In this document: positions 10,422 through 19,377 of the stretch, piece after piece
How the letters are laid out: every line of letters starts with the position of its first letter
How positions within the stretch are numbered: position 1 is the first letter of the stretch
From: Funneliformis mosseae
Taxonomy: Eukaryota > Glomeromycota > Glomeromycetes > Glomerales > Glomeraceae
NCBI GenBank assembly: GCA_910592005.1
Contig: CAJVPP010001538.1
Span: 1 to 19,377 of the forward strand
DNA: 19,377 bases
Direction of reading: 5' to 3'
Program-made: the position numbers and the translations under genes
The notes under the pieces: model-generated
Database searches by the model: none
What the model was told of the DNA's origin: nothing
What the model saw: the letters and a program-made list of their open reading frames with translations, nothing else

Positions 10422-10620
10422 TGCTTTAGAGAGTCCTACTGGAGTTTCTAAAGTTTGGGCAGATCTGCCAGTCATGGTTTTCTTCTGAGAAGATTCCTCT
10501 TTATTTTTGTAGGCGAGTCTAGACGAGTTCACAAGTTGCAGTTTATTTTTTGTTAAAAATTTTGGTTTTTTTCTTTTCCCATTTTTTTTGTTGTGAAGAG
10601 AAAGAGGAAAAGTTTTTTTC

Positions 10621-10634
10621 ATATGCAAAAATGA
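10621..10634. repeat. 14-bp motif at the B/A LINE junction
   Basis: ATATGCAAAAATGA lies between the 5' end of copy A and the poly-A tail of copy B. It is the same motif as at 1897-1910 and 18228-18260, differing only at the A/G position. It fits a target-site duplication shared by neighbouring elements. Confidence 0.8.
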
Positions 10635-10678
10635 TTTTTTTTTTTTTTTTTTATTAAGTGCGGCAGTTTCGCATGATC

Positions 10679-10684
10679 TTTATT
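10679..10684 (-). terminator. Polyadenylation signal AATAAA, copy B
   Basis: AATAAA on the minus strand, 26 bases before the poly-A tail, inside a conserved 3' end block shared with copies A and C. Confidence 0.7.
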
Positions 10685-10963
10685 AATATTTATGAAATTA
10701 CAAGAAAAACAAAATAAAACAGAAAATACAAAAATATCTATAAACTAATTTAGAGACTAAACTACTTTATCAATACTAAACTTACACTTTACCGAACTAA
10801 ACTATAAATTAGATAAGAAAAGAAACAAATCTATACTAACGTATAGATATCGAACGTCCAGAAGAGAGGGCGTGGTTACTGCTGTACCAAAAATTTGACC
10901 AGTAAGAACCAAAAGCAAGAGCTGCAGAAAGGAGGAGGGGTTATTATGTGGAGTTTGTGTAGG

Positions 10964-13900
10964 TTGTGAAAGTCCAGAGGAGACCCAAGCAACCGAGAAA
11001 TCATCTTTGATATTGTTTGAAATTTTTCAAGTTTGTAGTGATATGCATCATGATAGCCATAAATCACGGGCTGAGAAGAAAATATCGTCAAATAATGATG
11101 ATAATAGACCTTGGGTAAGTTGTTTGTTTTTAGTGATAAAAATAATAGCAGAGGAAAATGACAAAGGGATGATTCCTTTTATGAGATCCATAAAACATAG
11201 GTTGTTATTGAAAGAGTTGCAATACCATATTGAAGATTGATCGATAGCATCAATTAAAGTATCGTTGTTAGGTCCATTAAATTCTTTGAGGTGAGATAAG
11301 AAAGACTGTTTGTGCTTTTGTATTAAGTCAGTAAGTGAAATTGTATTTTGGAAATAAGACTAAATGTGATCAAAGTTTTCAGTTGCAGTGTTATATCAGA
11401 AGCAAGTATTAGAGGTATACAGTTGTGGATATCGTGCATTCATTATTGTAAAAGTGAGGAGTAGTTGTAATAACAATTTGATCTTGAATTGTTTCCATTT
11501 GCACACATCAAATGATGTCACCCTAGCATTTTCTGAGTCATTAAGAACATAAAAGAGAGTTTGCTAATCAATGTGAAAATTGTGATATTTTACAAATTGG
11601 AGAAGGGATAAAAGTATTCCAGCCCAAGATGCTTGTTACATGTGTTTAATAAATAAACGTGATGGTGTGATGATTGGTGTGTTATTATAGCTCATGAAAT
11701 ATTTTGGACCTAGATGATTACTGTTAATACTCAGATGGTCACCAGAGGGTTGCTTTGCTAGAGCGTCTACTTTATTGTTAAATTCGTCAGATCTATGAGC
11801 TTTGACCTTTGTCAGCGATAATATAATATTGTTAGATGTAATAAGTTGCATCAAGATCATCCAAATATGGAAATAAGGAATTTTGAAAGCAGGGAGATTC
11901 CTCATATATGGTGGTGATTTTTTGATATGAGGCAATTGCAGCTTGTGAGTCTGTGCAAATTTCAATGTTGGAGTTCGGTGGGGCTGTGTATATAGCAGCA
12001 AGAATAGCAACTATTTCTGCTAATGTTGAAGAAGGAGAGTGCAAGATAAGTGTTGCATTAAAGAAGAGTAAAGACCAATTTTAGTCAGTTTGTAACCACG
12101 CTATTCCATCTGGCATTCAGGAGATCCTAAGGATGTAAGTGAGCCATCTGTATAGAATTAAAGAGCGTTAGCATTAGTAAATTGAAGCTTAAGACAGTCT
12201 AATTTATTGATAGAGGTTTGATCAAAGGGGAACACATTTAAACTAGGTAAAGGTCTGGTTAGATATTAATAAGGAGATGTCAGAGTTGACAATGCAATTT
12301 CACGAAGCATAAAGTGAGAAAGACTACACCACCATCCTTCGCGGTATTTGTGAAAAGTTTTAAATATAGAACAAAATGATTTGGGTAATTTGATAGCACA
12401 AAAATGGTAGCATTGTTATTGTTTGTAAGGTATGAAAGCTGAATTGTCGAATAGGTCATATCTAGTACAAGGAGCAATAGGTATTTGAAAATTATCAGCT
12501 TGATTAGGCAGATAATGTTATGCATGGATGATAGTTTCTTCGACTTTGACTACTTTACCTACTATGAAGGTCATATATTAGTTAGACCAAATTGTAATAA
12601 AGGTTGGGTTGGTTGCTGAAATGTTGAAGTTAGTTGGTTGAGTAGGTTCTTTGATAAGTGAGTGGTGAGGGAGGCATTTATTGAGTAGTAGTCAGTCTGA
12701 AGTATTGGACAAGAGCCATGACTCTAATTGTTTGAACTATTTAGCACTATGGAATACTAAATCATAAACTATATTTAAGTCAAAGGCTGTAAACAGGTGA
12801 GTACCATCCATGGTAGTAAGTTGATCAACGTATAAGATCGAAAGTGATCACAGTTTCAAGATATTTTTCTGATAAACCTTGGAAGGGAAAAACTGTATTA
12901 TTAGGAGAGACCCTCCTTCTATTTGCTTGAGATGATAATCTTTGTCTATACATTGTTGAAATTTAAGTCCAATCTGCTTAGCAGCTGACAGAAATCCTGA
13001 CCACCAGTCTTTAAAAGGTTTTGTGTCTATGTAAGGCCAATCTGTTAGTGGAGACAAAGGTAGCCATTCTAATATTTGTAATTGTAGAACTCGTAACTGC
13101 GAGGTTGAGCTGAGGAGTGAAATATCATTAATCATCTTTAATAGATTAGATGACTTGGCTTGAATCTGTTTATCATACAAATATGCTAAATTATAGTTAA
13201 AGGTTGAGTGAAGAACAGAAGAATATATGAATCTAGAGAGGCCTAGTTTCTTTTTGAAGAAATTTCTGAAGGAGACCATCAGAGTGTCACATACTGAACG
13301 AGGAATGAACGTCAGTTTTATCTTGTATAAGAGACGAGGCGTGATAACTGTGTTAAATATCGTGACCATTTGTTTTGCCGTTAGCCTTTTTTTACTAAGC
13401 ACATTCTTTGTTTTGGTAAACTCATCATTAATTTGTTTGGTGATGAATTGTTTGTTGTTAAACAGGAAAACCCAGACTCCTAAATATCTGGTGGATTTTT
13501 TGTGGTGAAGTAGTGAAAGCCAAATGTTGTTTTCATTAAAGTTGAAATTGACGGAAGCAGGATCTTTGTTATTAATCATAAGAATGGATTTATTCCAATT
13601 GACTTGAATGCTATTAAGCGTGTAAAAGGAGTCTGCTATGTTCATGATATTTAGGAGATCAGATCTGAACTTCACAAGCCAGAGGGTGTCGTCCATATAT
13701 GCTAAAGCTGGAACGTGATTTGAAAAACTTTGAATATGATGCTTGGTGACGTTAGTGTTCTAGTGAATGTGTTGCGTATAACCATATTCTGAGTTTTGTA
13801 TGAAACAAAGTAACAGGTCATAATAAATACACTATAAGATAGGTGATATAATTTCGCCTTGATCAATACCTGAGAGGACTAAGTAGGTATCAGAGTTACT

Positions 13901-16075
13901 GTGCGCAGTAAATACTTGATTAAAATGAGGAATGAAAATCAAGATTAAGAATTTTATAAAAGCTTCTGAGATTTGAAGGCGTCTAAGGGCTCTGATCAAT
14001 ATGGTAATATTAACACGGTCATATGCCTTAGACATATCCTGAAATAGGATCCAAAGGTTGTTGTGATGAAATGAGGTGTCATAATTGACATTGTCAAATA
14101 TATAAATTGATTCAAAAGTACTTCTGCAAGGCAGACCAGCGAAGTTATTTTCTTTGAGAATATTATTGGTAGACAAAACGTTCAAGAGTCGACCATTGAT
14201 TAATTTAGTAAGAGCTTTGCAAGGACATTCGAGGAGCATGATTGGTCGTGTGTTTGTTAAATTGTATTCCCAGGGTTTTGGCTTGGGATTGGATATACAA
14301 AGGCTAAGTTCCATCTACTAGATGCTAGATTAAGTGACAGGTATTTGCAGATTATAATCTATAAACATTTGGCTGCAAAGGGGCCAAGGTGTTTTAACAT
14401 CTCATTGGAAATCTTAGATGGTCCAGGAGCTTTTCCATTGGGAAGCGCCATAATGATAATGTTCCACTCTTCCTCTGAAAGAGGTTGCATGAGCTTGTAG
14501 TATATATCGGGATCAATTGATTCATCTGGTGTATAGACTTGTTCCCATATCTCAGGCAGAGGTGGGTTGGAATACTGAGAGCCTACTACTTTTTGGAAGT
14601 GTCTTGCAGTTTCATTTTGGACTTCCTTTGGGTCCGTAAGGAGTTCTTTGTTAAGGCTATTATTATTTATGCATTTGTTAAGCGTAATAGTAGTGCGAGA
14701 ACGATTGAGTAGCGAATCAAACATAGATCTTTGGTCATCTATGAAGTTATTACAATGTCTTTCGATAGCATTATTGATGGCTTTAGTTTTCAATTCTGCT
14801 TCAATTAATTTGGCTGCAGTAGAAAGAACTTTTCAAAGATCAATTAACAAAGGAAGGAGCATCTTGAGTTCTTGTGGAGAAGGGTGACTGATATCAAGAA
14901 TTATTATGCTATATTCAGTTGAGAAAGATTGTGCTTTTTTACACTATGTGGTCCATTTGGGATCGACAATGTTATTCTTGATGCATTTGTTGCTAGATTT
15001 GCAAAGTTTTTGGATCGTCTTAATACATTTATAAATCAATTTAAGGATACATGGTCTAAGATCTCTGTTGTGATGTGATGTATACTTATTAGGAATTGTT
15101 TTGGTGGCCGCGTCTATAATTAATTTTTGAAGAAGATCCCAATAGTGGTTCAAATGGTGTATGATGTGTATGCTATTTAACGACATATTGTAAAGCCTTA
15201 TATTTTTGCATCATTGATCAACTGAAGTTCCAAAGGTAAACCAATTTTCTTCAGACATTTCGTCATAATGAAAGACTAATTTCTTAATTGCAGCTCGTTG
15301 GGTGAAAGACGGATTAATAAATGCTAATGAGATAGTTGCATAAACAATGGCATGGTCAGATAAATCTCTATTAACCTTTTCTACGGTTTGGTCGATAAGG
15401 TCAGGGGTTAGTGAAGAGTGTATAAAAATATGGTCTATTATCGAGTGTCACAGTGCTAGTTTCATATGTAATGAGGTCTTCCTTCGATTTTTGATTCTTA
15501 ACGAGATCAAGATTGTTAATCATGTGAATATTATCGAGCGAAGTAAAAAAGGTTTTCAAATTTGAAGGGCTGGAGGGACGTGACAGATCCGCATTAAAAT
15601 CACCTAAGATATCCTTTTGGTGTGCATCATTTAATAAATCTAAAGCTTTTTTGTAAGTTTTTTCACATAATGTTTTATCAGAACTGGAAATGTAAACGTT
15701 AATGATACGAAGTTTTTGTTTATTTTTAAATTAAAAATCTATCGAATATATGTGATGAAAAAAGGAGGAGTGATGAAAAACATGGTCAGCCAGGTGTTTT
15801 TTAATTAGGAAACCAACTCCAAAACCTATACTTTGTGTTGAGGGATCAGTGTTAAAAAAAGAGACAAATTTATTTGAACAAATGAGTTTTAAGGAGTGTG
15901 TGTAAGATGGTCTATTAAAATTTGTTTCTTGTAAGTTGATGACGTCTAAATGGTAAAGAGAGTATAAATTATAAAGAATTTGTTGTTTGTGTATTAGAGT
16001 AAAGGAACGAGTGTTATGAGTGGTGATATTAATGGTAATAAGCACTGTTTCAGTATTAGTTGGTTGTACTATCAT
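10964..16075 (-). pseudogene. LINE ORF2 of copy B: endonuclease-RT-RNase H, broken
   Basis: The start is ATG 16073-16075. Domains in order: an APE-type endonuclease with THNTRSF (Asn near residue 21), LQETNF (Glu near residue 50), GDFNAD (15581-15604) and SDH (15352-15360). The reverse transcriptase follows with LPNGKAPGPSKI (near 14430), NTRPIMLLE, motif A FQDMSKAYDRV (14018-14044), motif B GIDQGEIISP (13853-13870) and motif C YMDD (13688-13699). RNase H follows with FYTDGSL (near 12150), STLAEI, CTDSQAAI and VKAH...VDALAK down to about 11750. The C-terminal CCHC-like motif (11354-11404) is damaged. All catalytic motifs are readable, but stops (after SIDF, at 14944-14946, after SPIL and others) and frameshifts (such as a lost base after ECQM near 12105) break the frame. 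The position matching the stop of A and C is CAA (10964-10966), and that frame runs on to TAG at 10802-10804. Confidence 0.9.
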
Positions 16076-16080
16076 AATTA
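16073..16080 (-). promoter_or_regulatory. ORF1 stop / ORF2 start junction, copy B
   Basis: TAA-TT-ATG: the ORF1 stop is 16078-16080 and the ORF2 start is 16073-16075. It is identical to copy A in spacing and context, which supports both calls for the ORF2 start. Confidence 0.65.
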
Positions 16081-18186
16081 TTTAAAGAAAAGTTCTGTCG
16101 CAGGAACCTCTGTGTCATCTTCTAAGAAGTTGATAGCGCCAGGCATGTTGAGTTTAAGAATCAGAATTATGTGTGAAGGATGTGTGTCGTCAAAGACCAT
16201 GTGTTGAACGTTAGAAATGACTTTGAGAGCGATGTTAAGTTTATCAACCGTGATTTTATTGTGCTTTCGTAGTTCTTCAGTTTCTGCATGCAAGATGGCA
16301 ATATGTTTTTCTTATTCTATGACTCTGGAGTCTGATATATCTACTTCCAGTTCGTAGACAGTATCCGTATCCATCGCGTCTTCAGCTTTAGCAGCTTCAT
16401 TGAGTGCAGCAGCTTTCTTCGGTGTAATTGTGAAAATGTTAAGATGCTTTTCCACTTCGTCGAGACAGTGTATTGAGAAAGCAAGGTCATTGTGAATAGT
16501 GGCGAGGGTTGTAGTGATGGCATCCAGTTGATTTAAAATTTTTTGTGTGTCTGTAAGATCGTGTGTAGGTTTTTTGGGTGATCTATGAGATGCATCAGTC
16601 TCGTCCATTTGGTCAGACCATGATTTCCTTGCGTGAATCGAATCATCAAGCGAGGATTTGTCCTTCTGAGGTTTAGGTTCATTGGGTCTTGTTAAAGGGG
16701 TTTTTACTGATGGTTTGATATCCTTAGTTCTATTAGCAAACGAGCAAGAATTTTTAGGATCAAACATTGATTCTTGATCATGTAAAAAAGTGACTTTGGG
16801 GTGAGGTGCTGGAGCGGAGTAGTTTTTAAACTGCGCAGGTTTATATCGTTAGTACAGATTTTGTGTTTGTCTGTCTTTAGGAATAGGTCTTTTATATCAA
16901 CAATTGTGTGAGTCATGTTCAGGAATGGAACAATGTGCACATAAATTAATATCTGGAGCGGTCCAAATAAGTTTCTTATTGTCAAATTCGATAGGATCTC
17001 TGTTTTGTGCTGCTTCGAGATTATTTTTGTTGTTAAAATGCATAAATGCATATTGGAGATTTCGGTAGTTTGACCGCGCTTTGGAGATCACCCACGTGAT
17101 CGTGTTAACTGCTTTGTCAATAGATTCTAATTCCCTACCAGTAGTGTCTTTTGGGAGATTTGTTAGTTTTAAAACGTATTGAGAGCGAGCCTTGATTTCA
17201 TCATTTGTAAGGGAATAAATGTGTACTTTGACCATATCCTTCAAGACAAAAGGTCAGCATGAGAATTGAAAAATGACAAGTCTGTCTTTGCTGCGTATGA
17301 AATAATCGCTTATTGCCAGAGATTTTTCGTCATTATCATACACTTAACGATCTTATTGAATCTGGCAAACGTAGATCTGATGATCTGTTCAGATGTTGAA
17401 ATTGGAATTTCTGTAACTTTGATTGATAGGGTTGGATCAAATTTAAATAGGGCAGATGTAACCAGGGGTATAAACGTGGTATTATTCATATTGAAAATTT
17501 TTACAGCTATTGCACGATTAACGTCATCTCGAGTTGTGAATCCTAAACAGACAATTTTTAACATTTTGTTTGATGGATCAGGTTTGATAGATGCACCAAT
17601 AAACGATGGGAACGCTGCACTATTGAAGAGCTTGCAAGCTTTATACATCTTTTCTTTGAAAGATTTGCCAGGAAGAAAAGTTTCTACGGCGCAGTAAAGG
17701 TAGAAAGTAGTCACGTCTCAGACTCTCTCAAAGGTAATGGTATTTCTGCTAGCATCTTTGTCATTTAGTAAGTTTTTTGAAGTGTCAAACGCTTGGTCTT
17801 CATCCATTTTGTTATCATTCTCGGGATCGATGTTTCATTATCATTTGGTTGTAGAAAAGGAGAAGGACTGGTGTTAGTAGTTTCTACTGTATCTTTTTGT
17901 GTGGTAGTCCAGTTAGCTCTTTATATTCAAAGGTCTTATTGCGGTGTGCTATTTCTGCGAGTTTAGTATCTACTAGTTGGTCGATACTCATATCGCCTGC
18001 TGATAAAATGTTGGTGGATGTGATAATATTAGATGGTCTTGCTGGAGTTTCAGGTGTAAAGGCCGACCTGCCAGTCATGGTTTTCTTCTGAGGAGGTTTG
18101 TCCTTATTTTTTGTTGGAGAATTAGGACGCATGCGCAAGTTGTGATTATTGTTTTGTGAAATTTTTTGGTTTTTTTCTTTCCCCAT
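16078..18186 (-). pseudogene. LINE ORF1 of copy B: RRM-like blocks plus CCHC knuckle, broken
   Basis: An RNA-binding structural protein of the element, about 700 codons if intact. The ATG at 18184-18186 follows a roughly 40-base leader and an A-rich run. The N-terminus is Lys/Asn-rich and basic (MGKEKNQ, then KKTMTGRSA). Next is an acidic stretch with DEDQAF. A first RRM-like block (17310-17714) contains KVTEIP and IVKCMIMTKN. A second RRM-like block (16897-17244) has YVLKLTNLP as an RNP2-like strand and LQYAFMHFNN as an RNP1-like strand. It runs into a complete zinc knuckle, CAHCSIPEHDSHNC (16900-16941), a C-x2-C-x4-H-x4-C pattern. A Lys/Ser-rich linker and a coiled-coil-like tail (16078-16530) with EVEKHLNIF and EELRKHNK complete it. 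Stops after ERV and NLWQ, a roughly 10-base insertion near 17305, and a stop right after the knuckle inactivate it. Confidence 0.85.
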
Positions 18187-18227
18187 TTTTTTGGTTTTTT
18201 AAAGAGAGAGGGAAAGTTTTGATGTTG

Positions 18228-18260
18228 ATGTGCAAAAATGATCTTTATATGCAAAAATGA
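18228..18260. repeat. Doubled 14-bp motif at the C/B LINE junction
   Basis: ATGTGCAAAAATGA (18228-18241), five bases (TCTTT), then ATATGCAAAAATGA (18247-18260) lie between the 5' end of copy B and the poly-A tail of copy C. One copy could be the duplication made by B and the other that made by C. Alternatively both could be short tandem repeats belonging to the element's 5' end. Confidence 0.8.
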
Positions 18261-18309
18261 TTTTTTTTTTTTTTTTTTTTTTTTATAAGTGCGGCAGTCT
18301 CGCATGATC

Positions 18310-18315
18310 TTTATT
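18310..18315 (-). terminator. Polyadenylation signal AATAAA, copy C
   Basis: AATAAA on the minus strand, 25 bases before the poly-A tail, in the conserved 3' end block. Confidence 0.7.
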
Positions 18316-18591
18316 AATATTTATGAGTTTACAAGAAAAACAAAATAAAACAGAAAATACAAAAATATCTATAAACTAATTTAGAAACTAAACTACTTTA
18401 TCAATACCAACCTTGCACTTTACCGAACTAAACTATATATTAGATAAGAAAACCAATCTAAACTAACGTACAGATATTGAACGTCTAGAAGGGAGAGTGT
18501 GGTTACTGTTGAACCAAAAATTTGGCCAGTGCGAACCAAAAGCAACAGCTGCTGTGAAAGAGGAAAGATTATTATTCGAGGTAGGAGTAGG

Positions 18592-19377
18592 TTACGGAAG
18601 ACCAGAAGAGATACAGGCAACAGTGAAATCGTCTTTAATGTTGTGAGAGATTTTCCACTTTTGTAGAAATTCACATCTTTTTAGCCATATGTTGTGAACT
18701 GACGAGAAAATATCATCAAATAGAGATGACAATAACCCTCTGGTGAGTTGTTTGTTGTTAGTGATGGAGTTGATTTTAGAGGAGAGTGATGAGGAGATGA
18801 TTCCTTTTATAAGATCAATAACACATAAGTTGTTATTGAAGGAATTGCAATACCATATTGAGGATTGATCAATAGCATCTAATAGGTTATCATCATTAGG
18901 AATATTTAGTTCTTTGAGATGGGATATAAGTGAAATTTTGAGATTTTGTATTAAGTCGATGAGTGAAACATGATTTTGAGAATAAGACCAGATGTGATCG
19001 AAGTCTTCAACAGCAATGTTACAGCGAAAGCAGGTAGCAGTAGTATAAAGTGTGAAGTATCGTGCATTCATTATTGATAAGGTAGGGAGTAATTGTAGTA
19101 ATAATTTAATCTTGAATTGCTTCCTTTTGCACGCATTAAAAGATGTTACTTTAGCATTTTTAGAGTCATTAAGGACATAGAAGAGATTTTGCCAATCAAT
19201 GTGAAAATTGTTATATTTTGCCAATTGGGGGATCGACAAAAGTGTTTCCGCCCAGGATGCTTGTTGCATGTGTTTGATAAACAACCGTGGTGGTGTGATG
19301 ATTGGTATATTGTTATGGCTTAAAAAGTATTTAGGGCCAAAATGGTTGCTGTTGATACTTAGTGGAGCACCAGAATT
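18592..19377 (-). CDS. LINE ORF2 C-terminal part, copy C (open to window edge)
   Basis: One minus-strand frame is open from the window edge to a TAA at 18592-18594, about 260 codons without a stop. It enters just after the RNase H region: NSGAPLSINSNH matches the sequence that follows VDALAKQ in copies A and B. It then continues through ITPPRLFIKHMQQASW. The C-terminal Cys/His motif CFRCNIAVEDFDHIWSY (18982-19032) follows the C-x2-C-x8-H-x3-C pattern of LINE C-termini, except that the last Cys is Tyr (copy A has Cys there). The motif probably helps bind element RNA or target DNA; this is family knowledge and was not tested here. The same region in A and B contains stops, so this copy is younger or under less decay. 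The true start lies outside the window. Confidence 0.8.
   Translation of the reverse strand, partial: NSGAPLSINSNHFGPKYFLSHNNIPIITPPRLFIKHMQQASWAETLLSIPQLAKYNNFHIDWQNLFYVLNDSKNAKVTSFNACKRKQFKIKLLLQLLPTLSIMNARYFTLYTTATCFRCNIAVEDFDHIWSYSQNHVSLIDLIQNLKISLISHLKELNIPNDDNLLDAIDQSSIWYCNSFNNNLCVIDLIKGIISSSLSSKINSITNNKQLTRGLLSSLFDDIFSSVHNIWLKRCEFLQKWKISHNIKDDFTVACISSGLP

Larger units (their letters stand above)
7361..10582 (-). pseudogene. LINE ORF1 of copy A, broken and split by a DNA transposon
   Basis: ORF1 proteins bind element RNA and package it with ORF2. The ATG is at 10580-10582 by alignment with copy B (both begin MGKEKNQ). A frameshift follows almost at once, and the KKTMTGRSA segment is readable in another frame. 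The hAT-like element at 9286-10413 then interrupts the N-terminal region. Beyond it are the DEDQAF segment and the first RRM-like block (about 8520-9080), the second RRM-like block ending in FDNRKLIW, and a zinc knuckle (8178-8219). The knuckle has lost its first Cys (Tyr in YAHC) and carries a stop before its last Cys. A coiled-coil-like tail (about 7480-7806) contains EVEKHLNIFTITSKKAAALN. Without the insertion the ORF is about 2.09 kb, against 2.11 kb in copy B. It is not functional. Confidence 0.85.
1911..10620 (-). mobile_element. LINE retrotransposon copy A (decayed, with nested hAT-like insertion)
   Basis: This is a complete but decayed non-LTR element on the minus strand. Its 5' end is near 10620, then come ORF1, ORF2, a roughly 310-bp 3' UTR and a 10-base poly-A tail (plus-strand T at 1911-1920). 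Without the 1128-bp DNA transposon and its 8-bp duplication at 9286-10421 it measures about 7.6 kb, matching copy B. The RNase H after the reverse transcriptase, and an ORF1 ending in a zinc knuckle plus a coiled tail, fit the I/Tad-like group of LINEs; that clade assignment is inferred. It resembles copy B more closely than copy C in the shared 3' part. It is the most damaged copy, with a lost RT catalytic Asp, a lost endonuclease Asp and many stops. Confidence 0.9.
10635..18227 (-). mobile_element. LINE retrotransposon copy B (full length, decayed)
   Basis: A full-length element of about 7.6 kb on the minus strand. It has a short 5' leader of about 40 bases (18187-18227), ORF1, ORF2, a 3' UTR and an 18-base poly-A tail (plus-strand T at 10635-10652). 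It sits between the 14-bp motif at 10621-10634 and its pair at 18228-18260. Its 3' end is about as far diverged from C as copy A's is, while A and B share long identical runs. It is better preserved than A: the RT motifs A, B and C and the endonuclease motifs are all readable. Stops and frameshifts still break both ORFs. Confidence 0.9.
18261..19377 (-). mobile_element. LINE retrotransposon copy C, 3' part, cut by the window edge
   Basis: Only the last 1.1 kb is in the window: the end of ORF2, a roughly 307-base 3' UTR (18285-18591) and a 24-base poly-A tail (plus-strand T at 18261-18284), the longest tail of the three. It is related to A and B but differs from both at many positions, including the ORF2 C-terminus, so it looks like a separate subfamily. 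The visible reading frame is clean. Confidence 0.9.

Noticed and set aside
10635..10652. Poly-T tracts as Pol III terminators or simple microsatellites
   Set aside because: Each sits at a LINE 3' end about 26 bases past AATAAA, so poly-A tails on the minus strand explain them.
12280..12525. Minus-strand frame of 81 codons starting MHNIICLIK
   Set aside because: Lies in the RT-to-RNase H linker of copy B ORF2 and is a fragment created by frameshifts, not a separate gene.
13227..13508. Plus-strand frame of 93 codons
   Set aside because: Antisense to the long intact minus-strand segment after YMDD in copy B ORF2.
17266..17697. Plus-strand open frame of 143 codons, the longest on that strand
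   Set aside because: Antisense shadow of the first RRM-like block of ORF1 in copy B; copy A does not keep the frame intact.
18420..18674. Minus-strand frame of 84 codons at the 3' end of copy C
   Set aside because: Overlaps the ORF2 end in another frame and runs into the 3' UTR; no motif. Kept only as a low-interest note on the shifted extension.

Overview
The window looks like repeat-dominated, strongly AT-rich nuclear DNA of a eukaryote. I found no host gene, no tRNA or rRNA, and no bacterial-type operon. The best guess for the source is a fungus of the arbuscular mycorrhizal group (Glomeromycotina, Rhizophagus-like). This rests on base composition and on how the retrotransposon proteins read: an ORF1 with two RRM-like blocks and a CCHC knuckle, and an ORF2 with endonuclease, reverse transcriptase and RNase H. 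It is recognition from memory, not a search result.

Layout. Bases 58-687 are one almost spacer-less imperfect palindrome centred on base 395. Bases 688-1896 are AT-rich intergenic or old repeat DNA with a small inverted repeat and a short degraded coding fragment on the minus strand. From about 1897 to the end there are three LINE (non-LTR) retrotransposons, all on the minus strand and head to tail. Copy A is 1911-10620, copy B is 10635-18227, and copy C starts at 18261 and runs off the window edge. Without its later insertion, copy A is about 7.6 kb, the same as copy B. Each copy ends in a poly-A tail (poly-T on the plus strand) preceded by AATAAA, and each tail abuts the same 14-bp motif, ATRTGCAAAAATGA on the plus strand. 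That motif is also found at the 5' ends of A and B.

Each full element has ORF1 (N-terminal basic region, two RRM-like blocks, CCHC zinc knuckle, coiled-coil-like tail) and ORF2 (APE-type endonuclease, reverse transcriptase, RNase H, C-terminal CCHC-type motif). The ORF1 stop and the ORF2 start are separated by two bases in both A and B, which suggests coupled translation. Copies A and B are broken by stops, frameshifts and catalytic substitutions and are pseudogenes. The visible part of copy C is one open frame of about 260 codons to the window edge.

Copy A was later hit by a 1128-bp non-autonomous hAT-like DNA transposon (9286-10413). It has 22-bp terminal inverted repeats and an 8-bp target duplication, and it is filled with a hairpin-rich minisatellite. 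Removing it with one duplication copy restores exact length alignment with copy B across 49 bases.

The strongest observations are the tandem insertion of LINEs at one repeatedly duplicated motif, the long palindrome at the left end, and the conserved stop/start junction. Nothing here looks like a defence system or a new enzyme pathway.
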